Source: Flavobacterium sp. HSC-61S13
Lineage (GTDB): Bacteria; Bacteroidota; Bacteroidia; Flavobacteriales; Flavobacteriaceae
DNA: 64,000 nucleotides
Assembly: GCF_024171535.1 (NCBI RefSeq)
Contig: NZ_JALJZV010000001.1
Span: 124,001-188,000 of the forward strand
Direction of reading: 5' to 3'
Shown here: positions 8,438-16,978 of the stretch, piece after piece
How positions within the stretch are numbered: the first letter of the stretch is position 1
Layout of the letters: each line of letters opens with the position of its first letter
Program-made: the position numbers and the translations under genes
The notes under the pieces: model-generated
What the model saw: the letters and a program-made list of their open reading frames with translations, nothing else
What the model was told of the DNA's origin: nothing
Database searches by the model: none

Positions 8438-9885
8438 AATAATTCTTCTTCAATTTCTAATAATGAGTCAAAAACTACATTTCCTAATCTTAATTGTTGA
8501 TTTAGAAAATTTTGATCACTAGGGATGCCATAAGGCATTTCTAAATCTAAGATACTTCCATTAGATTCTATTTGATAAATTACTACATCATTAGTATCTA
8601 CCAAAGACTTTATAGGAACTAAATTATTAACTCTTTTAGTAAGGTGTTCTTTTTTTTGAGAATTCTCATTTTTACTAATCTTATTCATTAAATAAGAAGC
8701 TTGTATTGATATACTCATAAAATTTAACAAGTAAGGGCTATGCGTAGTAATGATTAAAATATTTTCCCTAATAGCATTATTAAACTCTAATAAACTATTT
8801 AATATATTATGTTGTGAATTAGGGTATAAATTTTGCTCTGGTTCTTCTACTATGTTTATAAAATTAGAATAATATAAGAAATTATTAGTTATATGGTTGT
8901 CTTGTTTTAATTTTAGATTCTTTAATGAATTAAGTTCAGTTTTTATTAAATCTAATTCTTCATATAATTTGTTACCTCTAACATATTCTGGGAATAATTC
9001 ATTTTCACGCCCAAGATCTGAAAGTTTTTCTATATTTATTCTAAGCTGCTCTAACTCAATATTAAGTAAATTTAGTTTATTCACTTTTTGTGTTATAGAT
9101 TTGTTTATACTTTCTTCATAATCAATATTGATTCTTTCTTTATCATTAATACTAAGGAAATCTTTTGTGTTAAACTGAGATATATATCTTTTATTTTTAG
9201 TCTTTTGAACTAAACTAGTTAAGTAAGAAGAAACTAAAAATGTAGGTACAGTGGATTGAAAACCACTTGATGCTTCAGTTAAATTTAATGTATATTCTTT
9301 ACCTACAAGATAAGATGTATTATCTTTTATATTGTAACGATATTTCACATCATTAATAGGTAAAGTGACATCTTTTTTCAATTCTTTAACAGCTTTAAAA
9401 AACTCATCTGCAAACGTATATAAAGTTCCTGGTAATCCTACTAAATCTCTTACATTAGTGACTGCACTAATAAGATTTCTATCGGAAGGAACGTACATAA
9501 TTTTAGGAATTTCAATTTCAACATCATTATTTAATCTTATTGAAATAATATTATTAACTAAATGGAAATATAAAAAATCACCTATAAACTCTAGCTCTGT
9601 AATTAGTTTATTATTCTTTTTATTATAGACAAAATAGTTAGATATATTTTGATATTCAAAATATTCTATAAAGTCATCAAGAATATACTTTTCTTTGTAT
9701 TTTATTTGTTTTTTTTTAAAAGCCTTTTCTAACCAATAGAAAATAGATATTAATTTGGCTGCTGTACTTTTTCCTGATCCTTGGTCACCAATAAAAACTG
9801 TTACTTTTTTAATTTCAATAAATCCATCATTTTTATCAAATCCGTTTTTTATAGGTCCAAAGTTTTTTATTTTTAATTTAGCCAT
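8434..9885 (-). CDS. AAA/ABC-type ATPase (OLD/RecF-like), likely defence ATPase
   Basis: This 483-aa ATPase has Walker A GDQGSGKST (33-41) directly after an N-terminal strand starting KIKNFGPIKNG. A central helical, coiled-coil-prone insertion (about 245-325) follows, then Walker B EEPEQNLYP (347-355) and a switch-like TTHSPYLLN (380-388). This is the AAA_15/OLD-type layout found in Septu PtuA, PARIS AriA and RloA-like defence proteins. It would hydrolyse ATP and act as sensor or clamp for the coupled nuclease downstream. The gene is very AT-rich. The ATPase is certain; the phage-defence role is inferred from the partner and location. Confidence 0.85.
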   Translation of the reverse strand: MAKLKIKNFGPIKNGFDKNDGFIEIKKVTVFIGDQGSGKSTAAKLISIFYWLEKAFKKKQIKYKEKYILDDFIEYFEYQNISNYFVYNKKNNKLITELEFIGDFLYFHLVNNIISIRLNNDVEIEIPKIMYVPSDRNLISAVTNVRDLVGLPGTLYTFADEFFKAVKELKKDVTLPINDVKYRYNIKDNTSYLVGKEYTLNLTEASSGFQSTVPTFLVSSYLTSLVQKTKNKRYISQFNTKDFLSINDKERINIDYEESINKSITQKVNKLNLLNIELEQLRINIEKLSDLGRENELFPEYVRGNKLYEELDLIKTELNSLKNLKLKQDNHITNNFLYYSNFINIVEEPEQNLYPNSQHNILNSLLEFNNAIRENILIITTHSPYLLNFMSISIQASYLMNKISKNENSQKKEHLTKRVNNLVPIKSLVDTNDVVIYQIESNGSILDLEMPYGIPSDQNFLNQQLRLGNVVFDSLLEIEEELL

Positions 9886-10418
9886 ATCATTAATTTAATT
9901 TAGGTAAAAATACATATAATCTAAATACTATTACAGTATTGGTAATATTGTTTTTTTTTTACAAAAATTACACACATGAAAAATTTACAGAACTATAGCT
10001 ATAACTCTATTTCTTACAACATTCTACTAATGTAATAAGTTTTGTAAATTAAATATTTAGTAAACTTATTTGTTATGATTAGTGAAATTAAGCAAAGTTG
10101 TTTTCGTGAAATTTTAGTTGGCTATTAGGGGGCAAAATTATACATGGATATTCCACTCTATACTGCACCTCGAATCCGTTAAAGTGCTCCACTTATTCCA
10201 TCAAAGTATACCATTAATTCCGACAAAGTGAACCAGTAGAGTTAGTTTTTTTCATCAATAAACAACTTGAAGAAATACTTACATTTTATTATGAAAGTAA
10301 TTAAGGATTTAGTTCAAGTTTTACTCTTAAAACAAGGAGAACACCACACTTTTTAGTACTTGAAAAGCAATTGTTACAGCATGTTGTTTTTTACTTTTTT
10401 GAGTAAACATTAAAAAGA
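9886..10418. other. Intergenic region with a relic transposon end
   Basis: This spacer of more than 500 bp separates the ATPase gene from the HEPN-STAND terminator. Most of it is plain AT-rich DNA. The segment at 10173-10238 is different and is listed separately. The sequence around 9960-10130 presumably includes the promoter of the ATPase/nuclease pair; I cannot point to specific boxes. Confidence 0.4.
10173..10238. repeat. Three degenerate 22-bp direct repeats, IS21-like end relic
   Basis: Three adjacent 22-bp units (10173-10194, 10195-10216, 10217-10238) share the pattern AtTCCgnnAAAGTgnnCCA. IS21-family elements of Bacteroidota have ends built of such spaced repeats to which the transposase binds. 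No istA or istB gene is nearby, so this would be an orphan end left after deletion. The repeat pattern is seen directly; the IS21 link is inference. Confidence 0.45.
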
Positions 10419-10449
10419 AACCTCGTTTTAAAAGGCTTAAAACGAGGTT
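10419..10449 (-). terminator. Intrinsic terminator downstream of HEPN-STAND gene
   Basis: A perfect 13-bp inverted repeat (AACCTCGTTTTAA at 10419-10431, its complement at 10437-10449) with a 5-base loop lies 65 bp downstream of the stop codon. Reading on the minus strand, a T-rich run follows. Confidence 0.75.
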
Positions 10450-10513
10450 ATATATTTTAGTCCTTATGTCAAAAATGGAGTTATGGAACAGTTTCCTATG
10501 TTATGTGTAATTT

Positions 10514-13267
10514 TTATATTTGATCTATTTCTAATATTTCTGTTGCTTGATAAGGTTTACCTTCAAATCTAGGATTTGTATATTTTATAGCTAAGAGATT
10601 TCCCTCTTTAATATATCCCCATCTATTCCATCCTTCTTCTAAAAAGTTTACATATAGATAAAATTGTTTACCTTCTCTATTTTCAGCGAACATGAAACTT
10701 GATAGACCATATCCTCTATCTTCAGGAATATGATACACTTTTACTATTTCATATCCATCATCTTTTAATTCTTTAATATGCTCACGATCATATGCAAATT
10801 TATCTTGCGTTTGTTTTTTGAACCAAGAAACAGTTTTTATTGGATTATGTTCAGTTTCAAATTCAAATAATGATTTTATAAAATCCTGGTTTTCAGAATT
10901 ATTAATATTTTCATTTTTAAGTTTTGAAATTATATTAAAGAAGTGAGTAGCAATAAAATTTAAATATTTAATTTGTAATTCTTCGGAATAGTTATAAGCA
11001 GGATTTAATATAAAATCAATGTCTTTAACAATTTTATTAGCTTCAACACATGCTATCTCAAAATAATTTTCAACTTCAAATATGTAATAAAATATATCTA
11101 AAATTTCTTCAATTAAAGGAGTAATAGATACCGTTTCAGAATGATTGAATTCAATTTTTCTTTTAAGGGCAGTAGCTCTTGAAACACCAATTATTCCACA
11201 CCAATTGATGTGAGATTGCCAATCTTTTGATTTATTTAAAATTTCATCATATTCTCCTAAATATATTAAACTTAAATAGTAAAGTTTAGTTGTCGAAAAA
11301 CTAAATTTTTTATTGGATTTACTAACATCATCATATCCTTCAGCTATCAAATATTCGAAATAAGTAAGAGCGTCTTGATAATCATTATTATAAAAATATC
11401 TTAATGCAGTCGCTAATTTAATTCTTGGAGATGTTTTATTAAGACTTTGAGCTTTTAACAAATATATCAATTCATTACTAGTGTCTTTTAAAGCTCTAAA
11501 TATTCTGGAAAAATGGAAAAATAGCAACCAATCATCATTTTTATATTTTAAAATGTCATTAAATTTATCTTTGATGCTTATTAGGTCTGTATGATTAAAG
11601 CTTTTACCCAAACATTTATTAAGATCCGCAACAAGACTATACACGGTAGGATCGATATTATCTGGTATAAATTCATCATCAAATTCGGTAAGACCTAATT
11701 GTTTAATTCTAGCTGACTGTTCAAGTATTTTGGCTTTTTTCTTTTTAATTTCTTCAGTAATACTGTTTCTTACTTCTATGTTTTTAGGGTTTGTTAAAAG
11801 TAAGTCTTTAATTGAGTCACTTAGTTCATAAATATCATTTCCATACTCATCAATAGTACGTGTTATAAGACTAGTTTTTGCTAATTCATTAATTGATTCA
11901 ACTATATCATCTTTGCTTAGGTTCAAAAAGTCCATTAACTCAGATCTATTCGGATTACCTATAGCATAAATCGCTTCAAGAATAGTTATTGAATTCTCTC
12001 TCAAAGCTTCAATTAAATTCTTATAAGAAAATGACGCTATGTCTTTTTGAGATTGTGATATTGATGAAATAATATCACCTCCTTTCAAATACAAATCTAT
12101 GGTTAATCTTATAGCAAGTGGGTTATTATTAGCCGTTTCTGCAATCTTTTCTAGATCTTCTTGTTTAAAGTCTAATACACCTCTTTTCTTAAGATAATTT
12201 CTACTTAAATTTACAGCATGTCTTTTAACTAATGGTTCTAAAGGAACTGTTGTTGCTGAATCAATTGAAATTCGACTAGTGACTAGTAATTTCCATTTAA
12301 TAGGTAATGATTCATTAAATTCAACAAATTCTTTTTGAGAATCAACTAAAAGAGTTTCTAAATTATCAATGCATATTAAAATATTTTCATCTTCTAATGA
12401 TTCCATAGCATCATCAAAATTTGCAAATTCTTTGTTATTGTAAATTTTTTGAAGATCTAATAATATAGAATTTTTAATTTGTTCCAAACCTACAATAGCA
12501 TCAATTTGTTGAAGACCGTCACTTGTTAATTTTTCATTTTTAAGTGTGCAGAAGATTATTGAGCTTAATTTTGTTGTCCAAATCGGATTCAGAGAAATAT
12601 CTTTAAGATATTGCAGTACTAACGCAGTCTTTCCAATACCTCCTGGAGCAACAATTGCTATTAAATTATTTCTCTTTTTTGATAATACATTTTCTAAATC
12701 TTTGAATTCTCTTTCTCTTCCTAATAATCCTGTGATTTCATGATCAAAATTTGAAGGGAGTGTATTGGGAATAGCCCAATTAACATTATATAACCATTCA
12801 TCTGGTGGTGTATTTAGATTTTCCTCCATTGCAGAATTAAGTGCTGTACGAATGTTAGTTAAGTTAAGCTTTTCGATTAAAGGATCGCTAGCTATAGTTG
12901 CTGCTCTAAACCAATAACAATCAGGAAAAGGTCTATTAGGATGACTAACAGCATTTCTTATATCAAAAATCCCCAACAATGAGCACAGGTTTTTTAATTC
13001 AATCATGTATGGATTTAAATTAGTGCCAGAGGTAATATTGATTGCAAAATTAAAAATTTCATCAAGATAACTCGATTCGATTATTAAATTCAAATTATCT
13101 TTAGATATACTATTTCCTCTATTCTTTTCTCTTTCAATAATTGATTCAATACTAGATTCAGGGATTGTATGTATAGATTCATTTTCAATTACATAATTAC
13201 CTAATGATGATTCTAGCTCATAAACAATCATAGCTGTTTTTATTCTTAATTTTTGAATATGGTCCAT
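10514..13267 (-). CDS. HEPN-STAND-TPR protein, NLR-like immune sensor
   Basis: This 917-aa protein has three parts. The N-terminal ~130 residues contain I-R-N-A-V-S-H (Arg104, His109), the Rx4-6H motif of HEPN ribonucleases. The middle is a STAND NTPase: Walker A APGGIGKTA (207-215), Walker B ILICIDNLE (296-304), a sensor-like LLVTSR and a GxP-like NNPLAIRL. The C-terminal half (about 490-800) has TPR-like helical pairs and ends in a beta-rich tail. This is the layout of bacterial NLR-like abortive-infection proteins, in which ligand binding by the repeats triggers an RNase. The HEPN effector is inferred from the motif. It has its own terminator and stands alone. Confidence 0.8.
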   Translation of the reverse strand: MDHIQKLRIKTAMIVYELESSLGNYVIENESIHTIPESSIESIIEREKNRGNSISKDNLNLIIESSYLDEIFNFAINITSGTNLNPYMIELKNLCSLLGIFDIRNAVSHPNRPFPDCYWFRAATIASDPLIEKLNLTNIRTALNSAMEENLNTPPDEWLYNVNWAIPNTLPSNFDHEITGLLGREREFKDLENVLSKKRNNLIAIVAPGGIGKTALVLQYLKDISLNPIWTTKLSSIIFCTLKNEKLTSDGLQQIDAIVGLEQIKNSILLDLQKIYNNKEFANFDDAMESLEDENILICIDNLETLLVDSQKEFVEFNESLPIKWKLLVTSRISIDSATTVPLEPLVKRHAVNLSRNYLKKRGVLDFKQEDLEKIAETANNNPLAIRLTIDLYLKGGDIISSISQSQKDIASFSYKNLIEALRENSITILEAIYAIGNPNRSELMDFLNLSKDDIVESINELAKTSLITRTIDEYGNDIYELSDSIKDLLLTNPKNIEVRNSITEEIKKKKAKILEQSARIKQLGLTEFDDEFIPDNIDPTVYSLVADLNKCLGKSFNHTDLISIKDKFNDILKYKNDDWLLFFHFSRIFRALKDTSNELIYLLKAQSLNKTSPRIKLATALRYFYNNDYQDALTYFEYLIAEGYDDVSKSNKKFSFSTTKLYYLSLIYLGEYDEILNKSKDWQSHINWCGIIGVSRATALKRKIEFNHSETVSITPLIEEILDIFYYIFEVENYFEIACVEANKIVKDIDFILNPAYNYSEELQIKYLNFIATHFFNIISKLKNENINNSENQDFIKSLFEFETEHNPIKTVSWFKKQTQDKFAYDREHIKELKDDGYEIVKVYHIPEDRGYGLSSFMFAENREGKQFYLYVNFLEEGWNRWGYIKEGNLLAIKYTNPRFEGKPYQATEILEIDQI

Positions 13268-13507
13268 TAAAATATTAATTATGGTTATTAATAAAATTAC
13301 ACATAAAAGAGTTTTTCACGAAACAATATAAAGTTTAAGTTTGTGATAACACACCTATATCTTTATTTCATTAATTTGTTACTAATATGATTAGTTTTTC
13401 CAATTAAGTATTTAACGTGCCAATCTATTATAGATAGTAAAATAATTAAACAACATTTCTTTCTTTTCAAACATAACATAATTTCACTAATCTTTATTAC
13501 GGAAATC
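13268..13507. other. Upstream region of HEPN-STAND gene
   Basis: This 240-bp AT-rich region should hold the minus-strand promoter. On the minus strand it contains GGCACGTTAAAT (complement of 13409-13420), which resembles GGCACGTTATGC at the edge of the attC-like spacer upstream of the AbiTii gene. It may be the remnant of a similar cassette boundary, 143 bp from the start codon. Confidence 0.35.
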
Positions 13508-13799
13508 CGTAAACCTCTCATTTTTTTGAGTTAATACTCTATTTTCAACAAAAAACTAGAGACTTCGGAGTAGTTTTCCAGCTCTCTGCAAGAGCAAGTC
13601 GTTTCGAAAGCTCGAATCTCAATTTCGAGTGCCTCAAAACATAACTTGCTGTTACATTTTCGGTAACTTTTATTAGTAAACTAAAGTATACTAATAAAAG
13701 TGTGAAACCTTGTAAATTTGAAGTCTTTTATCTAAAAGTATAATGAAGGTATACTCAAATCCTTTGCAACGTCAGTAAAAAGCCAAGCGACTAGGGCTA
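13508..13799. repeat. 285-290-bp structured repeat, copy 1 (oriT-like or ncRNA)
   Basis: The segment from CGTAAACCTCTCA to GCGACTAGGGCTA is repeated at 20449-20731 with estimated 80-90% identity. Inside are several inverted repeats: CTCGAA/TTCGAG (about 13612-13630), GTTAC/GTAAC, and an ACTTTTATTAGT/ACTAATAAAAGT stem near 13667-13703. The stems are kept in both copies although their bases differ, which points to selected structure. In this copy the 3' half of the terminator present in copy 2 is missing; the homology breaks at 13799, where a small open frame starts. The other copy lies next to mobB, so an origin of transfer or regulatory RNA is likely. Confidence 0.7.
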
Positions 13800-13951
13800 T
13801 GTCAAATGAACAAGAAAACAAAGACTTAAAGAGTACTATTTTTAACTTACAAATTAGTGATGTAGAAAATTATACCCTAAATATACCAGTAATGTATCAT
13901 TTTAAATTAGGTAAACTTTTTACAATACGAGAGCTAAGTGACTTTAGATAA
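13799..13951 (+). CDS. Small hypothetical protein, 50 aa
   Basis: The ATG at 13799 falls exactly where homology between the two structured repeats ends, and 50 codons follow to TAA at 13949-13951. The composition is protein-like: a charged N-terminus, then a segment ending KLGKLFTIRELSDFR. The family is unknown. It may be the start of a gene truncated by recombination, because repetitive non-coding DNA follows immediately. Confidence 0.35.
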   Translation: MSNEQENKDLKSTIFNLQISDVENYTLNIPVMYHFKLGKLFTIRELSDFR

Positions 13952-14101
13952 TAGTTCCATTGCCTTGAATTTAATTTATTAATACGGAAGAAGTAATAAG
14001 CTGTTCATTACTCAGGAGTTATTAGGTGATGAAGAAAGGATTACCTGCGCTTCGCTGCGGTGTTCCCTGCAGGGGAGAGCCGTTCAATGACAAGGGCACT
14101 C

Positions 14102-14752
14102 CGCTGCCGCACGAATGTTTTAAATAATTACAGCGATAGTATAACCATGTTTACTACTCTAATTTTGAATTTTGCACAATCTTTTCGACCTTATAAAAAA
14201 TCCGTTAAGAAATCACTGCAACGCAGCCGAAAAAAAATTTTGTGTTTGACCGAAGGGAGTTAAAATCTTTTAGGCGAAGTCAAGTGATTTTAGGAGTTTT
14301 TTATAGAGTCTTGACTCTTTGCTTCGTTTTGTGTCTAGACAAAATGAAGAGAATAGGTTGTTAGCAGCATCAAACTTTAAACGCAAAATTTTGCTTGAGC
14401 TCTAGCTACCGCGCGAGTCCTCTCCCTCGCTGCCGCACGAATGTTTTAAATAATTACAGCGATAGTATAACCATGTTTACTACTCTAATTTTGAATTTTG
14501 CACAATCTTTTCGACCTTATAAAAAATCCGTTAAGAAATCACTGCAACGCAGCCGAAAAAAGATTTTGTGTTTGACCGAAGGGAGTTAAAATCTTTTAGG
14601 CGAAGTCAAGTGATTTTAGGAGTTTTTATAGAGTCTTGACTTTTTGCTTCGTTTTGTGTCAAGACAAAATGAAGAGAATAGGTTGTTAGCAGCATCAAAC
14701 TTTGAACGCAAAATTTTGCTTGAGCTCTAACTACCGCGCGAGACCTCTCACG
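14102..14752. repeat. Tandem duplication of a ~326-bp non-coding unit
   Basis: Unit 1 (14102-14427) and unit 2 (14428-14752) are nearly identical head-to-tail copies, differing at a handful of positions and one T in a homopolymer. Each begins CGCTGCCGCACGAATG and contains AAATCTTTTAGGCGAAGTC and its near-inverse CTTCGTTTTGTGTC. Each unit also shows a short open frame (67 and 64 codons), but these are products of the duplication, lack protein character and are not annotated. The high identity indicates a recent duplication. Confidence 0.85.
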
Positions 14753-15037
14753 TTATATATTAAATAAAGGAACTCTCAATCATGTAGTGGGGTTTATGTT
14801 AACATAGACAGTTTACCTTTAAAAGTAGGTCTTCTGACTTTGGCAAGATAGAATTGGGTTTCTTTGTATATTTAGATGCATTTTATGAGAGAAACATTAG
14901 TGCGCAGAATTTATCACACGAAAGGATTGACGCCGGCGGATTTTATTTTGAGCAGCGGCGAGTTTTTTAATTACCACACGAAAGGATTGACTTCGTCGAA
15001 TTACATTTCGTGCGGTAGCGGGGAAAGACAGGATTAA

Positions 15038-15079
15038 CTCCGCTTCGCTGCGGTGTTCCCTGTAGGGGAGAGCGGTTCA
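15038..15079. repeat. ~40-bp direct repeat (partner at 14047-14086)
   Basis: CGCTTCGCTGCGGTGTTCCC followed by a short GC-rich tail occurs at about 14048 and again at 15040, with two or three mismatches and preceded both times by GGATTA. The pair brackets the 326-bp tandem duplication. It is part of a run of similar junction-like blocks (GAAAGGATTGA and variants) between 14.9 and 15.3 kb. Confidence 0.6.
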
Positions 15080-15080
15080 T

Positions 15081-15116
15081 AAAAACGAAACCCGACCAAG
15101 GTCGGGTTTCGTTTTT
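15081..15116 (-). terminator. Strong intrinsic terminator next to a tRNA-3'-end-like scar
   Basis: A perfect 17-bp inverted repeat (15081-15097 and 15100-15116; arms ending CCCGACC and GGTCGGG) has a 2-base loop with A/T tails on both sides, so it can work in both directions. On the minus strand it directly follows the CCA-ended sequence at 15118-15133, the arrangement expected downstream of a tRNA gene. Confidence 0.8.
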
Positions 15117-15117
15117 A

Positions 15118-15133
15118 TGGCGGAGAAAGAGGG
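15118..15133 (-). other. tRNA 3'-end-like attachment scar
   Basis: On the minus strand this reads CCCTCTTTCTCCGCCA, the form of the acceptor arm and CCA end of a serine-type tRNA, but no tRNA body is attached. A second, slightly different copy (without the final CCA) lies at 15287-15300 with its own terminator, and a diverged one starts the repeat at 7758. Integrases often recombine at tRNA 3' ends and leave such copies behind. The sequence match is seen; the attachment-site role is inference. Confidence 0.55.
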
Positions 15134-15253
15134 ATTAATTCTTGAACCCTGGAGGGGGAGTGAGTTCAAAGAAAAACCACGGTCTTTGCCCTTGGTGTTT
15201 TTTGTTTTCAGTACGCTTTTGAAAGTAAAACTTTCAACGCTTCCTTAAAACAA

Positions 15254-15282
15254 AAAAACCGATAGTAAAATTATCGGTTTTT
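15254..15282 (-). terminator. Intrinsic terminator next to second tRNA-end-like scar
   Basis: AAAAACCGATA (15254-15264) and TATCGGTTTTT (15272-15282) form an 11-bp stem. On the minus strand the hairpin follows the CCCTCTTTCTCCGC block at 15287-15300 and is followed by a T-run, repeating the arrangement found at 15081-15133. Confidence 0.65.
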
Positions 15283-15286
15283 CTTT

Positions 15287-15395
15287 GCGGAGAAAGAGGG
15301 TTAGTCTCTTTTATGCCGTATGCTTTATAAATAGGGAGGTTCACTTTTTTGAATTGTAGTGAGCACCTTATAACGAAAGTTTTTAACTATGATTG
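15287..15395. repeat. 109-bp direct repeat, copy 2 (partner at 7758-7866)
   Basis: This copy starts GCGGAGAAAGAGGG, continues TATGCTTTATAAATAG and ends with GAGCACCTTATAACGAAAGT. It matches 7758-7866 in order and orientation. Together the copies flank a 7.4-kb block with the ATPase/nuclease pair and the HEPN-STAND gene. Confidence 0.75.
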
Positions 15396-15467
15396 GGATT
15401 GTTTGATTCTTAATTAAATATACTATTAATAATTGATTTTAGGACAAAACAGTAAATTAATAAAATT

Positions 15468-15722
15468 TTATTTTATTAAATCTAATTCCTGTTTATCTGC
15501 TCTTAAATAAATTCTTCCTATTTCTTTTTGACAAACCTTTACGCGCTTTGCAATAAAAACACTTCCCAAAGAATAGTTATTTGGATTTCTAAAAACTTTA
15601 GAACTTTCAATTACTAAATCTGTTGGTATGTTTTGACCTGAAAGCGGTCTAATTCTTATTCTATTTGTTTTTGGGTCTTTAAAACTTTCACATTTTACAT
15701 TATCAATGTAATTACCAACATA
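15468..15722 (-). pseudogene. C-terminal gene fragment, family unknown
   Basis: The minus strand is open for 84 sense codons with clear protein character (NRIRIRPLSGQNIP and SLGSVFIAKRVKVCQKEIG are readable) and ends in TAA at 15468-15470. No start codon fits: the frame runs into TAG at 15723-15725. It is therefore a 5'-truncated remnant. It lies beside the attachment-scar cluster, which fits loss of its 5' part during an integration or deletion event. Confidence 0.5.
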
Positions 15723-15736
15723 CTAATTCTTTTTTG

Positions 15737-15967
15737 TTAAATAATATTTTTAATTAATTCAAGTCCCATTAACTGTCGACTTTGTAGGCTTCCCCATGTT
15801 AGGTAACCTTTAAATAGAAATATTTTTAAATACTGATTTTTTATATCTTGTTCTACACTCCTTATATAATTTTTAATGTTCGTAGAAAAACGAAAATAGA
15901 TATCTAGAAGTAAGTGCAGAAAGTTTATTAATATATCAAAAAAACTAACATAACTGGCTTTTTCGGG
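15737..15967 (-). pseudogene. Second gene fragment, family unknown
   Basis: The minus strand is open for 76 sense codons ending in TAA at 15737-15739, with protein-like content (KGYLTWGSLQSRQLMGLELI near the end) but no internal ATG that would serve as a start. Its upstream end merges with the attC-like spacer downstream of the AbiTii gene. It may be a cassette gene that lost its start, or part of the same decayed gene as the neighbouring fragment in another frame. Confidence 0.35.
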
Positions 15968-16015
15968 TTATAAAATTAAGTTTAGATCTTAAGAGAAATC
16001 AGACATTTTACAAAA
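15958..16015 (-). repeat. Degenerate attC-like core downstream of AbiTii gene
   Basis: On the minus strand this reads GTTTTGTAAAATG, then TGATTTCT, then AAACTTAATTTTATAAC. It matches the spacer at 18887-18955 almost base for base over ~60 bp and the spacer at 17058-17100 more loosely. The expected inner boundary (RYYYAAC) after the stop codon is lost, so this copy would be inactive or incomplete. Confidence 0.4.
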
Positions 16016-16036
16016 CGCATATTTTGCATAATTAAT

Positions 16037-16957
16037 TTACATTCCGTAATACTTTTGGACTATTTCAGCTAAGATAGAACCAGCAGCTCCTATACTAACA
16101 TTCCAACTACCATCAACTGCTTTGTTTCTCATTTTCCCAATCCACTTGTTTACATTAAGTCCAAATTTATTATTTGCGATATCTGGAATTTCGTCATCTA
16201 TAATTTCTGCTAATTCATTTATGTCTTCGGTTTCAAGTCCAACTTTCTTTAATTCTGTAGATAATTGTTCTTTAGTCATTTTTTTTATTTTTGGTGAGTT
16301 TTTTATTTGAGCTTTGTCTCCACTATTTAACACATTTCCATCACCATTTATAATTATATGATTCACTATTGAGGAAACTTCTTCTTTTTTCATTCTCAAG
16401 TCTTTTATTTCAGTTATATCTCCAAATTTACTATCAATTTCTAACATAAAATCTAATAATTTATTTCTAACATTATTCACAATCTCAATAATTGAATTTT
16501 TCGAAATTACCCTATAAACTGATATAACTCGTAAATAAGGGTTTCCCATATTTTGAAAGTTCTCTTCAATCAAAGCAGTAGTTTCTGCACGAATTGGTGA
16601 AGTTAAAGTTGATGATTCTTCTGATTTTATAAGTTTTTCTAAACCATTAATACTCTCCATAAACTCTATACTCCTTAAACTATTTTCAAATTCTTTATCT
16701 AATCCAGCAGTAGGAATTTGAATATTCGAATACTTCATACTACCATTTATATAAATTCCTTTCAAATCATTAAATATATTCTTTCGATAAATTGGTAAAT
16801 CTGCATAATTTTTATAACCTGATAATTCACTATTTACCCAATCTAGAAGTTCTACATTCTGTATTCTGCTTGCAAGAACTTTTGTTTTTAATAAAGCTGA
16901 ATTTAATGATTTTTGATCATCAACTAAATCATTTATTATTTGACTTACTAATTCCAT
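16037..16957 (-). CDS. AbiTii-domain abortive-infection-like protein
   Basis: The N-terminal ~65 residues match the AbiTii domain: a helix ending in ND, then LLKTKVLASRI, LLDWVNSELSGY and LPIYRKN in the expected order. The total length is 306 aa. A middle helical region is followed by a polar linker (IINGDGNVLNSGDKAQI) and a small C-terminal domain ending GAAGSILAEIVQKYYGM. AbiTii was named after a lactococcal abortive-infection factor; its chemistry is unknown. Upstream and downstream lie attC-like spacers, so the gene looks like a mobile cassette. The family call is good; activity against phage is inferred from the name family only. Confidence 0.8.
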   Translation of the reverse strand: MELVSQIINDLVDDQKSLNSALLKTKVLASRIQNVELLDWVNSELSGYKNYADLPIYRKNIFNDLKGIYINGSMKYSNIQIPTAGLDKEFENSLRSIEFMESINGLEKLIKSEESSTLTSPIRAETTALIEENFQNMGNPYLRVISVYRVISKNSIIEIVNNVRNKLLDFMLEIDSKFGDITEIKDLRMKKEEVSSIVNHIIINGDGNVLNSGDKAQIKNSPKIKKMTKEQLSTELKKVGLETEDINELAEIIDDEIPDIANNKFGLNVNKWIGKMRNKAVDGSWNVSIGAAGSILAEIVQKYYGM

Positions 16958-16978
16958 TCTAAGTAGTTTTTTAATTGT

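Noticed and set aside
14060..14589. Two similar short ORFs (67 and 64 codons) with identical C-termini
   Set aside because: They lie in the 326-bp tandem duplication, so their similarity is a by-product; composition is not protein-like and no ribosome-binding context is seen.
15118..15133. Possible complete tRNA gene
   Set aside because: Only the acceptor-like 3' end is present; no cloverleaf can be built from the adjacent DNA.
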